DNA of 64,000 nucleotides from Tetradesmus obliquus. Lineage: Eukaryota; Chlorophyta; Chlorophyceae; Sphaeropleales; Scenedesmaceae. Positions 33,798 through 44,866 of this stretch are shown one piece after another. The stretch lies in NCBI GenBank assembly GCA_030272155.1, contig CP126193.1, forward strand, positions 3,162,001 to 3,226,000, read 5' to 3'. Each line of letters starts with the position of its first letter. Positions within the stretch are counted from its first letter, which is position 1. A program made the position numbers and the translations under genes. The notes under the pieces are model-generated. The model saw only the letters and a program-made list of their open reading frames with translations, made no database searches and was not told where the DNA came from.

Positions 33798-35930
33798 TTG
33801 TTAAGGCTGGACATCGGCTGCCCCCGTAGCAGCAGCACCTGGGTGTTCTGAGGAGCCATTGCAAAGATGCTGCCAGGGTTGCTCACTGCTGCTGTGGTCC
33901 ACACCTGTAGTGCCTGTACAGTCATCAGGTTGGCTGCCAGTGCATCTGCCATATGGATCTGCATCAGCTGCTCCTGCTGCCGTGCAATGAGCTCAGCCAG
34001 GCGCGCAGCTAGCTCCGCTGGTGCTGCAGCCATGGTGTCATTGTCAGGGGTGGCTGGAGAGGGGCTTGTGGCAGTGCTGCTGTTGCTGGTGGCGGTGTTG
34101 CTGGTGTTGCTGCTGCTGCTGCTGCTGTCTTGTGCGGCGGGTAGCTGTCCAGTGCTGCTGCTGCTGGGGATGATGCTGTCTGTGGTGGTGAAGGCACCTA
34201 GAGTTGGCCCTGGGCTTGGGCTGGGTGATGGGTTGGGGCTGGCGCTGGGGCCTGTGGTGTCACTTGGGCTGGGGCTTGGGCTTGGGCTGGGGCTGGGGCT
34301 CAAAGTGGGGCTGGGGATGGGACTTGGACTTGGAATTGGGCTTGGGCTTGGGCTGGGGCTAGGGCTGGCATTGGTTGTCGGTGAAGGTGCCGGTGAGGGC
34401 GAGGAGCCGCCACCGCCGCTGCCGCTGCTGTTGCTGTCCGCAGCATCAGCGGCCAGCCTGCGCCTGCCAGGCAGCCTATTGCTGGCGTCAATCTGGCTGC
34501 TGCCTGCTCTGCTGCTGCCGCTGTAATTGCTGCTGCTGCCGTGCCAGCCTGCTGCTGTGGTGTTGATGGGGGAGCTGTCATTGGGCGCAGAGGAGGCACG
34601 GCTGAAGGGTGGCTGGTAGGCAGGCCCTTGCTGCTGCTGCTGCTGCTGCCCCTGCTGCTGCTGCTGCTGCTGCCCAACAATGCTCAGGCTTTGCGTCCAG
34701 TAGCTGGAGGTAGGGTCCAAGAAAACCCTGGACAGCAGCGCCTGCTCGTCAGCAGGGTGCAGGCCGAATGCACCTCGCAGCCTTGCTGACGTCCTGCCGT
34801 TAATAACCTCGTCACTTTCTTCTAACACGCCGTTGATCGAGATGACGAGCATGCGGCTGTGGTTGACTGGGAATGGGTCTGCAACAGCGCTGAAGTCACC
34901 AACCTGCAGCCGGGAAAGTCTGGCGGCCAAGATAGCAGCTGTGCTGTTGCTGCTGCTGCTGTTGCTGGAGGAGTTGGTTGCAGCAGCCACATTGCCCTGT
35001 GAGCTGCTGTTGGCTGCTGCTGTTACGTTTGCCTCAGCGGCAGCTGCTGCTGCTGGCAGCCTGTAGGCAAATGAAGCCGATGGGAGGTCCGACACCTGTG
35101 AGGTCACCACAGAACAAATTGAGGGGACAAACTAGGCTCAATTGATGAAGGTGGAGGCGTGCGAAGCCACCAGTGCTAGACTCAAGCTGCAGTCATCCCC
35201 ACAGAGCTGCACACATCCACCTGCAGAAGCAGCAGCAGCAGCAGCAGCACACCGCTTCAATTAGGCTGTTCAAGCCAATAACTTGTCAGCGTATGTGTGT
35301 GTCACCCGGCTCACCTGCACATAGCTGCCCAGCCCAGTCTGCACCACCAGCGAGTGAGACAGCAGGCCCATGCTATCACCCCTGCCAGGGCCGGAGTAGG
35401 AGCTGCCTTGAGGGCTTCTAGACTGGCTTGTTGGATCTGCTGCTGCTGCTGCTGCTGCTGCTGCCGCATCACCGTCTGCTGTGAGCAGCACATGGCTAGA
35501 CAGGGTGCCTCTGGAGTCCAGCAGCTGCTGCTGCCGCACAGGGATGGCTGCAGCAGCAGTAGAAGCAGCAGGCAGGAGGTGCGCAGAGTGAGAAGGTATC
35601 AGCACAATGTGACAGATCGATAAGCAAAATGCAGTGAGTTGAGGTTGTCTCTACCTGAGGCTGCGACAGGTTTCCCTATGCCAGCTGGCTGAAGTTGGTA
35701 TGCCAAAAGAGGTACCGGCGGCTCTTGTATTTGCATGCATTGTGGCATGATCCCATGATCACTACTTCGCCAAACAAATTGACTTCAATCAGCTAGTCGC
35801 CGCATGCCGTCAACAGTGCAAAGGCTTCCCAATATGGCACTCACTGTGCCGTAGCAGCAGCAGGATGGTGCTGCCAGGGTGGGCAGTAGCAGCCTCCAGC
35901 AGCTGAGACAAGCTGGCGCTGCTGCTGTCG

Positions 35931-35973
<43 letters not shown>

Positions 35974-36847
35974 TGGCAGTAAGGGGCAGGGCCTGCCTCA
36001 GGTATGCTGTCAGTGCCGCATTTGTGGGAGCAAAGACAGCCACAGGCATGCCGGCGCGTGCAATGACCCGGTGCATGAAAGGGTTGGCAGCTGCAAGGCG
36101 TGCAAAGCCACTCTGCAAGCAAGGTAGGTGGCGGTGGTGGAAGGTGTCGGCAGGAGATGAGTAGTTGCAGGTCAATACAAAAAGAAGGTGATAGCTGCAG
36201 CAGCATACGGCTGCAGGACCCGCTGCTACCACAGGACACCTGCCGGCATCAATCAAGTGGTTCAATACTATGGCCATGCAAGCTGCTGCTGGTGCTGCCA
36301 CAAGCAGCAGACAACGCCAAAAAGCGCAGCAAGGCCACAGCATCTTGCACAATCTCACCAGCTGCGGCTGCTGCCGCTGCAGCTCCGCCATCAGCTCCTG
36401 CCAGGCAGACCGCAGCTCAGCAAAGCTGCCGGGGGGCCCAGCCACACCCCCGGGGCCAAACTGCCGTGTCTCCTGCCAGCGGCTGGACACAGCAGCCAGC
36501 AGCACCTCCAGAGGCGACTTCTCTGTCTGTTTGTCCACAGCAGCATGCGGCTTGTGGCCCGGCCCGCTGCCTGAGGTACTGCTTGAGTTGCTGGTGTTGC
36601 TGCCAGGCGAGGTGCCATCACTGCTGCCCGGCCGGCTGAAGAGCTGGCCAGAGCTGCTGTTGGCTCCAGCTGGCGGCGGCTGCAGCTGCATGCTGCTGGG
36701 ATCAGTGGTGCCCCGCACAAGGCTGGTGCCGCCGTCTGCTGATCCCCTGGCTGCTGTCACAGCGTTTGCAGCCAGTGTTGCAGCTGCATTGGAGGCAGCA
36801 GGCGGGTCCTGTCCCTCCACGCCAGTTGTGTTTGACGTCCCATTCAC

Positions 36848-36897
<50 letters not shown>

Positions 36898-37091
36898 CTT
36901 GTGGCAGGGCGGGACTCTCCAGGTCGGGCCTCAGCAGCTGCAGCAGGACATTGCTTGAGGTGCTGCCTGCTGGGTCAAACACCTCGTTGCTGCTGTTGCC
37001 GCTGCCGCTGCTGCTGCTGGCTGCTGCAGCATTCGCCAGTGCATCCTTGTTCAGTTGGCGCGCAATCTCATCAGCAAGGCTGGTGTCGCCA

Positions 37092-37125
<34 letters not shown>

Positions 37126-37459
37126 TACTGCCGTTAGGCGCACTGCTCCTGCTGCTGTTGTCGCTGCTGCTACTGCTAGCGCTACTGTCGACGTCACTAC
37201 TGGTACGTGGGTTTTCAGTTGTGTCTAGTGGAATGGGTGAATGGGGCAGCAGCATGCGCTGCACCCGCTGGCCAGCCTTGCGGCCTAACAGCAGCTGCAC
37301 GGGCGGCACCTGCTGCTCCTTAACTTGACCATTGCCATGCTGCTGCTGCTGCAGCTGCCCTGCCGCTTGGCTACCAGATAAGGTTGGAGGTGCTGCTGCT
37401 GGCAGGGCCGCAGGAAGCAACCCTGCTAGCAGCAGCAGCAGTGCTATCAGCTGCGCCAT
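29270..37459 (-). CDS. Secreted fasciclin / Ser-Pro-rich / amidase-signature fusion protein
   Basis: Nine exons: 36359-37459, 35845-36112, 35315-35547, 32640-35095, 32025-32289, 31592-31769, 31192-31313, 30499-31026 and 29270-29872. All are in phase, 1917 residues. [20 protein letters not shown] is a signal peptide. About 370-530 resembles a FAS1 domain ([15 protein letters not shown]). About 535-1310 is Ser/Asn/Gln-rich with many NSS/NST sites and a Ser-Pro block (about 766-840), as in wall glycoproteins. From about 1310 an amidase-signature domain follows: Lys in PYGLKDLM (about 1417), Ser in [10 protein letters not shown] (about 1490) and the nucleophile Ser in [13 protein letters not shown] (about 1514). 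Trp replaces the usual Gly before that Ser. The amidase should hydrolyse an amide; substrate unknown. Acts outside the plasma membrane or in the ER. Two genes misjoined is possible, but phase and lack of an internal stop argue for one. Confidence 0.75.
29923..29958 (-). repeat. Ghost of the last amidase exon start with acceptor
   Basis: On the minus strand CTACAGCGCCCGCTTGTCC onward mirrors CTGCAG|TACCCGCTGATCC at the real acceptor (29873), about 80 bases away. Confidence 0.75.
30168..30448 (-). repeat. Three ghosts of amidase exon 8 end with donor
   Basis: The real end encodes [13 protein letters not shown] followed by GTGAGT (30498). Similar copies lie at about 30415-30448, 30290-30345 and 30168-30222, each with a donor-like GTGAGT, GTGGGT or GTGAAC after CACTGG. 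The 30290 copy keeps 50 bases nearly intact. Confidence 0.88.
34180..34400 (-). repeat. Coding Ser-Pro repeat region
   Basis: Degenerate 6-base repeats (GGGCTT/GGGCTG on the plus strand) encode alternating Ser-Pro within the fasciclin-amidase protein, the typical substrate pattern for hydroxyproline O-glycosylation. Confidence 0.85.
36849..36897 (-). repeat. Coding triplet run, poly-Ser
   Basis: About 16 CTG units on the plus strand encode a Ser run in the first exon of the fasciclin-amidase gene. Confidence 0.88.
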
Positions 37460-38441
37460 CAGTGGCTGCAGCGGCCCATGGCCTGCACACAGCACACGCA
37501 GCAGCCTGTACACAAGGAGGGAGGACAAGAGAGTGTGAGCAAAGGCAGCCATTGCTTTGAGGCTGCAGCGGCTATGCATGATACCAGCAATGCACATTCA
37601 TTTGCTGTCCTGCAGCCACCTAAGGGGTGTCCCCAGACACCGGCACATGGTTTCATCTGCAGCTGAGCATGCCGTCTTGTGTGATACTGTTGTGCATGCA
37701 GGATACAACTCATTCAAAGTGCCAAACAGTTGTACATGCAGGTCTGGGTGCGCAACTGATGTTCCAAAGGCCTACTGAGCAAGCAGCAACACCACACCAA
37801 CTGCTGCAGCAGTGCCTGCACCACAGCCATCCACAATCAACATCGAAATCTTACCTCTACAGCGGGATTCCCAGCTGAGCTACCGAGTGTGCCAGGCAGG
37901 AGCGCCACACGAGCTGTGCACAGCCCACAACGGCCGTTTCACTACGGCACAGAGACAAAGCTGCTGGAGCTCGAGCACTATGTCAGGATCAAAGATAGTA
38001 TTGGGGATGCGTCTGTGACAGACATCGTGCGCACCGCAAGACCAAGCAGGTAGCGCTGAGGGACCCAAAACAATGTCCAATGAATTGTCAGCGTGCGATC
38101 CGGCTGACAGACTGCTGTAGAAAGCCTCCAGCAACGCGTAAACTGGGATGGGAGATTTGCTGATGCTTCAGTCAGACTCGCTTGGACTTACCGCTGCCTC
38201 GTTCAAACGACGTTGTAACTGTACTCGACGAAATTTTGCCGCATGCTGCAACCGCAGCATAATCATTCCATGTGATTCAATAATTAAATAACATATAAAT
38301 CTCAGACGAATTGATTTTACAGACGGCATATGGCAACCTGGACAACAAGGGGCATGTGCTGCTGCTGACGTACAGCACTCCTCAACACCCCGGCCAAGTC
38401 CTGCTCTTAACCAGCTGCATCGTGTACCTCAACGCTGCAGA
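37460..38441. other. Intergenic, no gene recognised
   Basis: Promoter side of the fasciclin-amidase gene and 3' side of the epimerase gene. On the minus strand a TGTAA motif at 38317-38321, about 120 bases past the epimerase stop, is a likely poly(A) signal. AT-rich at 38250-38320. Confidence 0.5.
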
Positions 38442-38927
38442 CTACTGCACGTCCACGACCTGGAAGTTGGTGGTGGCCCTCCACGACTCCCCAGGCTGCA
38501 CAGTGATGCTCCTGTTAGTGATGGCGTTCTCCACGCACACAAAGTTCTCGTAGCTGCACAACACAGGCAGCAGCAGCGGCAAGACAGGGCCAAACACACT
38601 TCAATGTTGCGCATGTGCAGTCACATCATACAGCAATGCCCCTGATACCATCAGGATCTAGTAGATCGTGGACGCACATCAGGCATGCTTTGCAAAGTGC
38701 GTCAACTCTTTATACGGTATAGTGCAGCAGCGTTTAGAAGCGCTGAGGGCTGCGGCGGCTATTGGACAGGCACAGCATGGTGCACAGCCTGTTGCTTGCC
38801 GTCAATTATGTGTACACAACAACAGTACACATGCAGCCGCCCGCCTCACCAGGCCTTCATGGTCAGGTGGGGGTTCCACACCACAATGTCCTCCCAGCCG
38901 GTAGCGTCAATCGCAACAGCAGCACCT

Positions 38928-38978
<51 letters not shown>

Positions 38979-41900
38979 GCAACATTGCGTCAGCATGCAA
39001 GCGCTTGCTGTCCACCAGTGCACTGCAAACCCAGCCACACACCTGCAAGCCGAATGCAGGTGCAGCTAGCATGCACAGGAGGGAGCTTTGTGAAGGGTCT
39101 GTGATGGTCTGACAAGCTGCCACTGTCAAGCAAGACATCACAGAGCCGTGCTCATCTAGCAAGTACAACACATATGCTGTCCATGCCCAGCCCAGCCTTG
39201 AATGCAACGCCAGGCATGAGCTGCATCGCAGCAGCGCCTGTGATCACAGCAAGCGCTGCACTCACGCAAGCCGTACGCAAGCAGTACACATGATCAAGTC
39301 GGCATCACAGAAACACAGCAGCGCGCCACCGCACCCACCTGTGCCGACCTCCAGCTCCACGTGCTCCGGTGCCGCCAGGTACACGCTGTCCACCAGGTCC
39401 TTGCCAAAGGTGACTGCCTCGCGCTGCTCAGTGCCCTTGGCGGGGTTCTTGGGGTCCTTGGACTTGTCCAGGTAGGTCAGGCCCTTCAGGCCGGTCACCT
39501 GAGAGGGCGCGCGGTGACACAACAAATGTCACCTGAGAGGGCGCGCGGTGACACAACAAATGTCACCTGAGAGGGCGCGCGGTGACACAACAAATGTCAC
39601 CTGAGAGGGCGCGCGGTGACACAACAAATGTCACCTGAGAGGGCGCGCGGTGACACAACAAGTGTATTAATATACAGATCTGTTCGTTGCAGGGTAGCAG
39701 AGGGTCCTGCTGGGGTCCTTGCTCTTGTCCAGGTAGGTCAGGCCCTTCAGGCCAGTCACCTGAGGGCGCGCGGTAACACAACAATACAGTTTGATGTGTG
39801 ACAGGCAAGCACATGTGCATGCAGTCGAGCGCACGCGGCACGTGCTGGAGCTGTGAGGCGCCATCGCCTGGCTGCAAACAAGCTGCTGCAACAGCCGCTG
39901 CCACATCAACATGCGTGCCTCAACCTTGCCCACGCGCGGCACCTCACTGTTGTGCACCGTTGTGCAACTCAGCCTCGTCCAGATTCTACACACCTTGTGC
40001 ACAACCAACACAAAAACAAACAGCACCCTAGCCTTGCGTGCCGGGCCCGCACCCTGGCCTTGTCCACGTGAAGCACCTGACCCTACACCGACTTCAACCC
40101 ACAGGCAAAACATCATGCAGCGCTACACCCCTGTCTGCTGCACAGCGCCGCTACCAACTTAAACCCACAGGCAAAACATCATGCAGCGCACCTTGGCCTT
40201 GTCCACGTGCAGCACCTCGAAGTAGGTGTGCAGCGCGGTGGTGAACTCGAAGGGCTTATCGCCCGTGTTCATCACGCGGAAGTCGGTGCGCAGCTGCTCG
40301 CCGTGCAGCGTGACGGTGTACACCTGAGGCAGGCGAAACACATGAGGCAGTGCAGTATCAGCTTGTTAGCATACACGGCACGTAAAGGAAGCTCAGAGCA
40401 ACAGGGCTGCCAACCTGCAGTGCTGTGCAGTTTTGGGCCGCTGACATAAATTACAGCAGCGCAACACAGCATGACGGTGCTCCTGTGGCTCAGTCCCTTT
40501 CTTGCTCCATGACACCGATTGTGAGCCTTGGCCTTATGCGGCCACACCTGGTGCTACAGCGATTGTGAGCCTTGGCCTTATGCGGCCACACCTGGTGCTA
40601 CAGCGACTGCTGACACCCACCCCTGATCCGGTCACAAGAACCAACTGCAGCATCGCCCACTGTGCTCACTGCCTTGAATTTGTGTGGCCACATCGGGTGC
40701 TGCAATGGCTGCTGACATCATCCAACGGCCTGCAGTCCACCCAAACAGCATCCCCCGCTGTGCTCACCGCCTTGAACTTGTGCGGCCACATCTTGAGTGT
40801 GTAGTCGCTCTCGCTCAGCACCAGCTCCACCTCGGGGTCGCGCTCGTCAGGCTGGAAGTCGGCAGACGTGCTGGCCACCTGGAACAGTAACAACAGAACG
40901 GCGGTGCCACATGTGCTGTGCATGTTGGTTCCTTGTCGCATGTGATGTGCTTGCAGGTAGTGCTGGCAGCCGGACAGAGATGGTCAGGCTGGAAGTTGGT
41001 CGACGTGCTGGCCACCTGGCAATTGCCACACGCGTGTGCACCGGGCGGTATAACAACATAGATGTAGTTTTCAGAACACAAAATGCTTCCTGTAGTGCTC
41101 TGAAAAACAGGCAAACAGCCTAGCGTGTTTTTGGCGCTGCGATTGCTGCTACGTTTAAGCCGTTCTCGGGGTTGAGCATACAGCAGCTGATGTGGCAGAA
41201 CCCTGCTGCTGAATGAGAACACAATGACAATCCTGCTGCTGCTGCCGCCGCTGCCGAAGCTGCTGCTGCTGCTGCCGCGCACCTCCCAGTCCAGGTTGCG
41301 TGCGAAGCCATGCTGCTGCATGGCGCCTGGGCCAAACTGAGGGAAGCAGTGCGGCACACCTGATAAGCAGAGCAGAGCACAAAACACACAGCAGGGTATG
41401 AATGATCTTCACAGCGCTCCATGATGTTTGAGGTAGATACACGGCTTCTGTGTTGGCTCCAAACAAGAGAGCATCCACACATCTGCAACACTGCCGCGCA
41501 AAATGTTACTACACCACACCAACCACAGCGGCGTCTGCACACGTGGTGTCTTGTAGTTCAAAAGGAGAGCCATCCCAACGCAAATGCTTGCAGGCATGTG
41601 CCCAGGTGTGCCTCATTCCATGCTATGCTTGCCACGGCTGTTGCAGCGCCTCGCCTCACCTCCGCTGATGGGCTTGCTCTTGTCGAACACGGCATCAGGG
41701 CGCACGTACAGCACCTCGTCACCGCTGGCCTGCTTCCAGCTGCACACAGCGCCACCAAACAGGTACACCTGCAGCGCTATGCAGGATTGGTGGCAGCAGC
41801 AGCAGCAGCAGCAGCAGCAATGATTGGGGCAAGTGGGGACAGGGTTGTCTTGTGTAACGTTTGTGAAGGTATGTGCTGGTCATCAGCGCCAGAATGGTTG

Positions 41901-42929
41901 CCGCTCGGCTTTGTGCTGAGGCTCCCTTACAGTTCTATGGTGGTCTGCTGCTGCCGCTGCTGCTGCTGCCGCTGCTGCTGCTGCCGCTGCTGCTGCTGCC
42001 GCTGCTGCTGCAGCTGTCTAGCCTGCTGCTTGCTGAACAGCATTTGGTTCACGCTGCATGCGGTTCACACTGCCCACTAGCATCACTAAGGGCTGTCGCC
42101 GTGGCCCATGCCGTGATTGTAGCACTGCTGCTGCACTGCTGCATCGTGCGTTGCGTATTCTGCTGCTGCTGACCTGTGCGCTTGCGCCGCAGGCGTGCTT
42201 GAGCATCACTGTGGGCAGGCCACCCTGGCCCTCCACAAACTCCACACTACCGGGGATGCCTGTCAGAGAAACAAACAACAAACAGCAAAAGCACACGACG
42301 TTGATCACCCATTCATACAACAATGACATGATCAGGACTCCAGGTTTGATGCGTAAGAAGTCAAGTGTCTTGACGGCCGTGCCGCGCACTGCAAGTCGGC
42401 TGCACTGCTGATGCGCTGTAGAAACCCAAATTTGACAGGGAGAGGTGCTGGCAGCAGAGGCCCTGCATCAGTGCATGTTGCAGCTACGGCATCTGCAACT
42501 CTGTTCTGGATGCAGCTGCTGCAAGCTGGATGATGGGTGTCAATGCTCACCATACTTCTTCTGCATGTCAGCTACTGCTGATGCGCACACCTTGACCTGT
42601 GCACGGCGCACATCGCTGCGCACCCTGCCCCTGCTCAAGCAGCAGCAGCGCAGCATAAGCAGCGCCGTGAGAAGCACACATTGGCAGCAATGCGGCTATG
42701 AAGGAGTTGTGCATGGTACCAGGCGCTGCTCAGGTGCAAACCAGCTGTATTGGCTGTGATCCTGCTGCACAAGCACAGGATTCCTTGCTGCTGTGTTCAG
42801 TGTCGGTTGCCGGGACGTGCACATTCCGAGCAGCAATTACAAGTAGTGTAACAAAAGTTTTCAAATCTTTGGATCTTACCCGAAAGCGGGGGCACTTGGC
42901 CTGCAGCCAGACTTGATGCACGCCTGCAT
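38442..42929 (-). CDS. Glucose-6-phosphate 1-epimerase (hexose-6-phosphate mutarotase), plastid
   Basis: Ten exons: 42880-42929, 42551-42630, 42174-42259, 41660-41768, 41283-41359, 40768-40878, 40192-40323, 39339-39498, 38850-38925 and 38442-38553. They give 330 residues, all in phase. The enzyme interconverts alpha and beta anomers of hexose 6-phosphates. Expected active-site residues are visible: H125 and R129 in QHGFARNLDWE, H203 in ALHTYFEV, D252 in DLVDSVYL and E301 in ENFVCVEN. Strands YLFGGAVCSWK and DIVVWNP are typical. The first 40 residues (MQACIKSGCRPSAPAFGGRV onward) are basic and Ser/Ala-rich, fitting a plastid transit peptide. Several introns contain copies of exon edges, and one acceptor is repeated five times. 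It is head to head with Psb28. Confidence 0.93.
38928..38983. repeat. Long (CAG)n at epimerase exon 9 acceptor
   Basis: About 17 triplets (CAG with CAA interruptions); sense-strand CTG ends at the acceptor before 38925. Confidence 0.9.
39494..39663 (-). repeat. 34-bp tandem array carrying a 3' splice site, five copies
   Basis: Five essentially identical units starting at 39494, 39528, 39562, 39596 and 39630. On the minus strand each ends GCGCGCCCTCTCAG|GTGAC, the acceptor of epimerase exon 8 plus its first bases. Only the copy at 39499 leads into the exon. A diverged sixth copy is at about 39756-39790. Confidence 0.95.
39700..39770 (-). repeat. Ghost of epimerase exon 8 start
   Basis: On the minus strand a CCTCAG acceptor is followed by a copy of VTGLKGLTYLDKSKDP, then the frame decays. 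It sits upstream of the five-copy array. Confidence 0.9.
40050..40190 (-). repeat. Ghost of epimerase exon 7 end with flanking intron
   Basis: The exon-7 end EVLHVDKAK plus donor is copied at about 40051-40080, and the intron sequence after it (AACCCACAGGCAAAACATCA on the plus strand) occurs at both 40097 and 40161. Confidence 0.85.
40517..40700 (-). repeat. Three ghosts of epimerase exon 6 end
   Basis: The exon-6 end KMWPHKFKA|GTGAGC is copied at about 40660-40695 and twice more in a 44-bp tandem (40517-40560, 40561-40604) as WPHKAKA-like sequence with GCTCAC after it. Confidence 0.88.
40970..41025 (-). repeat. Ghost of epimerase exon 6 start with acceptor
   Basis: Minus-strand TGCCAGGTGGCCAGCACGTC onward copies the first 40 bases of exon 6 (real start 40878), then diverges. 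Confidence 0.88.
41944..42013. repeat. CTG/CCG compound microsatellite in epimerase intron
   Basis: Four repeats of GCTGCTGCTGCC-like units in the intron between exons 3 and 4; a pure CAG run at 41797-41820 lies nearer the acceptor. Confidence 0.88.
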
Positions 42930-43208
42930 TTTCTTCAGTTGACGGGAAAACTGCTGGAGCAATCCCCCTGTCAATTATGTGATTGATTCTAGACGCACTT
43001 AAGCTTCAAAGTCGTGGCTACGTGGTCGAATAACGTCGCGCGCACAGCAACACCTAGCACACCAGGGCACACCAGTCAGGACCTGTGGGTTACCCCAAGT
43101 CATCAGGGGCCACAACCACCTGATACTTGATTGTTTTGCGGTGAATAAGCGTTTTTTGACGATCAACAGATTACGCAGCTATTCCCACAAATACAAGCAA
43201 GCAGCACA
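42930..43208. promoter_or_regulatory. Divergent promoter region, epimerase / Psb28
   Basis: Only 279 bases separate the two start codons. It is AT-richer than its surroundings. Both encoded proteins carry plastid-type leaders. No specific element can be named from sequence alone. Confidence 0.6.
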
Positions 43209-44866
43209 ATGCAGACCGCCACACAGACACGCTCCTGCACAGGTAGTTATAGCTAATTACTGTTGAATATCATTTCTAGTGGCTTGCGACACGACGGCGA
43301 AGTTGTATCTGGGCGTTCAATTGCGAGCTGCAACTCTGTGGCGCATCGTGAAACAGCCGCAGCAAAGCACTAGCTGGTGGATCCTCTGTTGTTTTTGCAT
43401 CCTTATAGATATATATCATTGCCGTGGTGTTGACAGCGCAGCAGCTGGCCTGCACACTTCAGCGGGGACAGAGCAGCACCTGGCAGCACCAGTTAGCCAC
43501 TGGTCAGGCCAGGCCAGGCACCCCTTGCAGGACGCCCATTGCAGCAAGCAGCGAACTTCCACCACACATATTTGCAACCTTCAACTTCTCAACCCCGAAG
43601 TCACAGCAAAGCAGTAGTAGAGTAGGTGGTTGACACCTGCAGTGCTGTTCCTGTGCTTCTGTGGTGCCATTCCCTGCAGGCCTGCGGCCAGCATTTGGCG
43701 TGGTCGCACCGCGCGTGCAGCGCATGGCGGCGCAGCCCCGCCACATCTGCGACGCCGCCAAGATCCAGTTCATCCGTGGCGTGGATGAGCCCACAGTGCC
43801 AGATGTGACGCTGAAGCGGGCTCGCAGCGGCACCAGCGGCCAGGCGCTGTTTGTGTTTGACAACCCCTCCATCTTCCAGGCATCCAGCGAGCTGGGAGAC
43901 ATCACAGGTGGGTGGGCTGGCTGGCTGGCGTTGATAATGCAATGCAGAATGGCTGCCGTCAGTTGCGGTGTGTTGGCCTGCAAGCCTGCAGCCCCAGTCG
44001 TAGGCTGGCTATGGCACTGCACTGTAGGTTGACAGTCATGCAGCTGGCAGCCTCAAGCCAGCACGCCTCGATGGCTGCAGCAGCTGTCTAGTCAGCAACC
44101 TCGGCGGCAGCGCTGCCGAGCATTTGCCATGCTGTGCTGCAGTACCCTTGCCCACGCTGCCTCCTGTCCTTTTCATGCCACCAGCAGCTGCATGCAGCGC
44201 CACACGCCGCAGCTCACCGCACTGCTTCACTACTTTTGCTGCCGCTGCTGCCACCGCCACTTCCGCTATCTCCAGGTCTGTTCATGACTGACGACGTGGG
44301 CACGCTATCAACAAACACATCATTCGACCTCACTGCCGCTACTGCTGTGGTTGCTGCTGCTGCCATCATCTTGATTTAGGCCTGTTCATGATTGACGACG
44401 AGGGCACGCTGTCCACCACGGACGTGAAGGCCAAGTTCATCAACGGCAAGCCGCAGGCCATAGAGGCCAAGTACGCGATGCGCAGCCAGTTCGAGTGGGA
44501 CCGCTTCATCCGCTTCATGGACAGGTGCGGCGGGCGCTTGCTTGGGGGCTGCTGCATGGATTACTGCCTGTGCTGCAGGCGGTGCGCATGCTTGCAGGCA
44601 CACGGGGAGTCTGGCTGGCTCACAACAAAAGGGGAAGCATAGCGCATGCCAGTTAGGGTGTGTGTGGCAGGCCTGGGTGGATGTTGCCTGTGTATCACAG
44701 GCTTTACCGGGGTGCGCAGCAAACCTGGGCCCTTGAGACATGCAGGTGGCAGTAGTGGCCGGTCCCAGCGACTCAATATGATGGTGCCTGCTGCCTGCTG
44801 TCTGCTGCCTGCAGGTATGCTGAGTCCAACGGCATGGGCTTTGAGAAGACCAGCCCACAGAAGTAA
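43209..44866 (+). CDS. psb28: Photosystem II assembly protein Psb28, chloroplast
   Basis: Four exons (43209-43242, 43680-43907, 44380-44524, 44815-44866) join in frame to 152 residues. Psb28 is a thylakoid-associated factor bound to photosystem II assembly and repair intermediates near CP47. The mature protein follows the family closely: [82 protein letters not shown]. The 34-base first exon supplies [12 protein letters not shown] and joins [17 protein letters not shown] to make a basic, acid-free transit peptide. The bacterial protein is about 110 residues, which matches the mature part. Intron 2 contains a decayed copy of the start of exon 3. Confidence 0.95.
44270..44330 (+). repeat. Ghost of Psb28 exon 3 start with acceptor
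   Basis: CTCCAG|GTCTGTTCATGACTGACG onward copies the first 35-40 bases of exon 3 (real acceptor at 44379). The copy reads [14 protein letters not shown] before diverging, so the frame survives briefly. Confidence 0.88.

Noticed and set aside
33867-34526. Plus-strand frame rich in Gly-Leu repeats
   Set aside because: Antisense of the Ser-Pro block in the fasciclin-amidase protein.
36270-37328. 352-residue plus-strand frame
   Set aside because: Antisense shadow of the first exon of the fasciclin-amidase gene, made of Leu runs from CTG repeats.
39494-39663. Possible CRISPR-like array (regular 34-bp units)
   Set aside because: Units are contiguous with no unique spacers and each matches an exon acceptor. 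It is a minisatellite in a eukaryotic intron.
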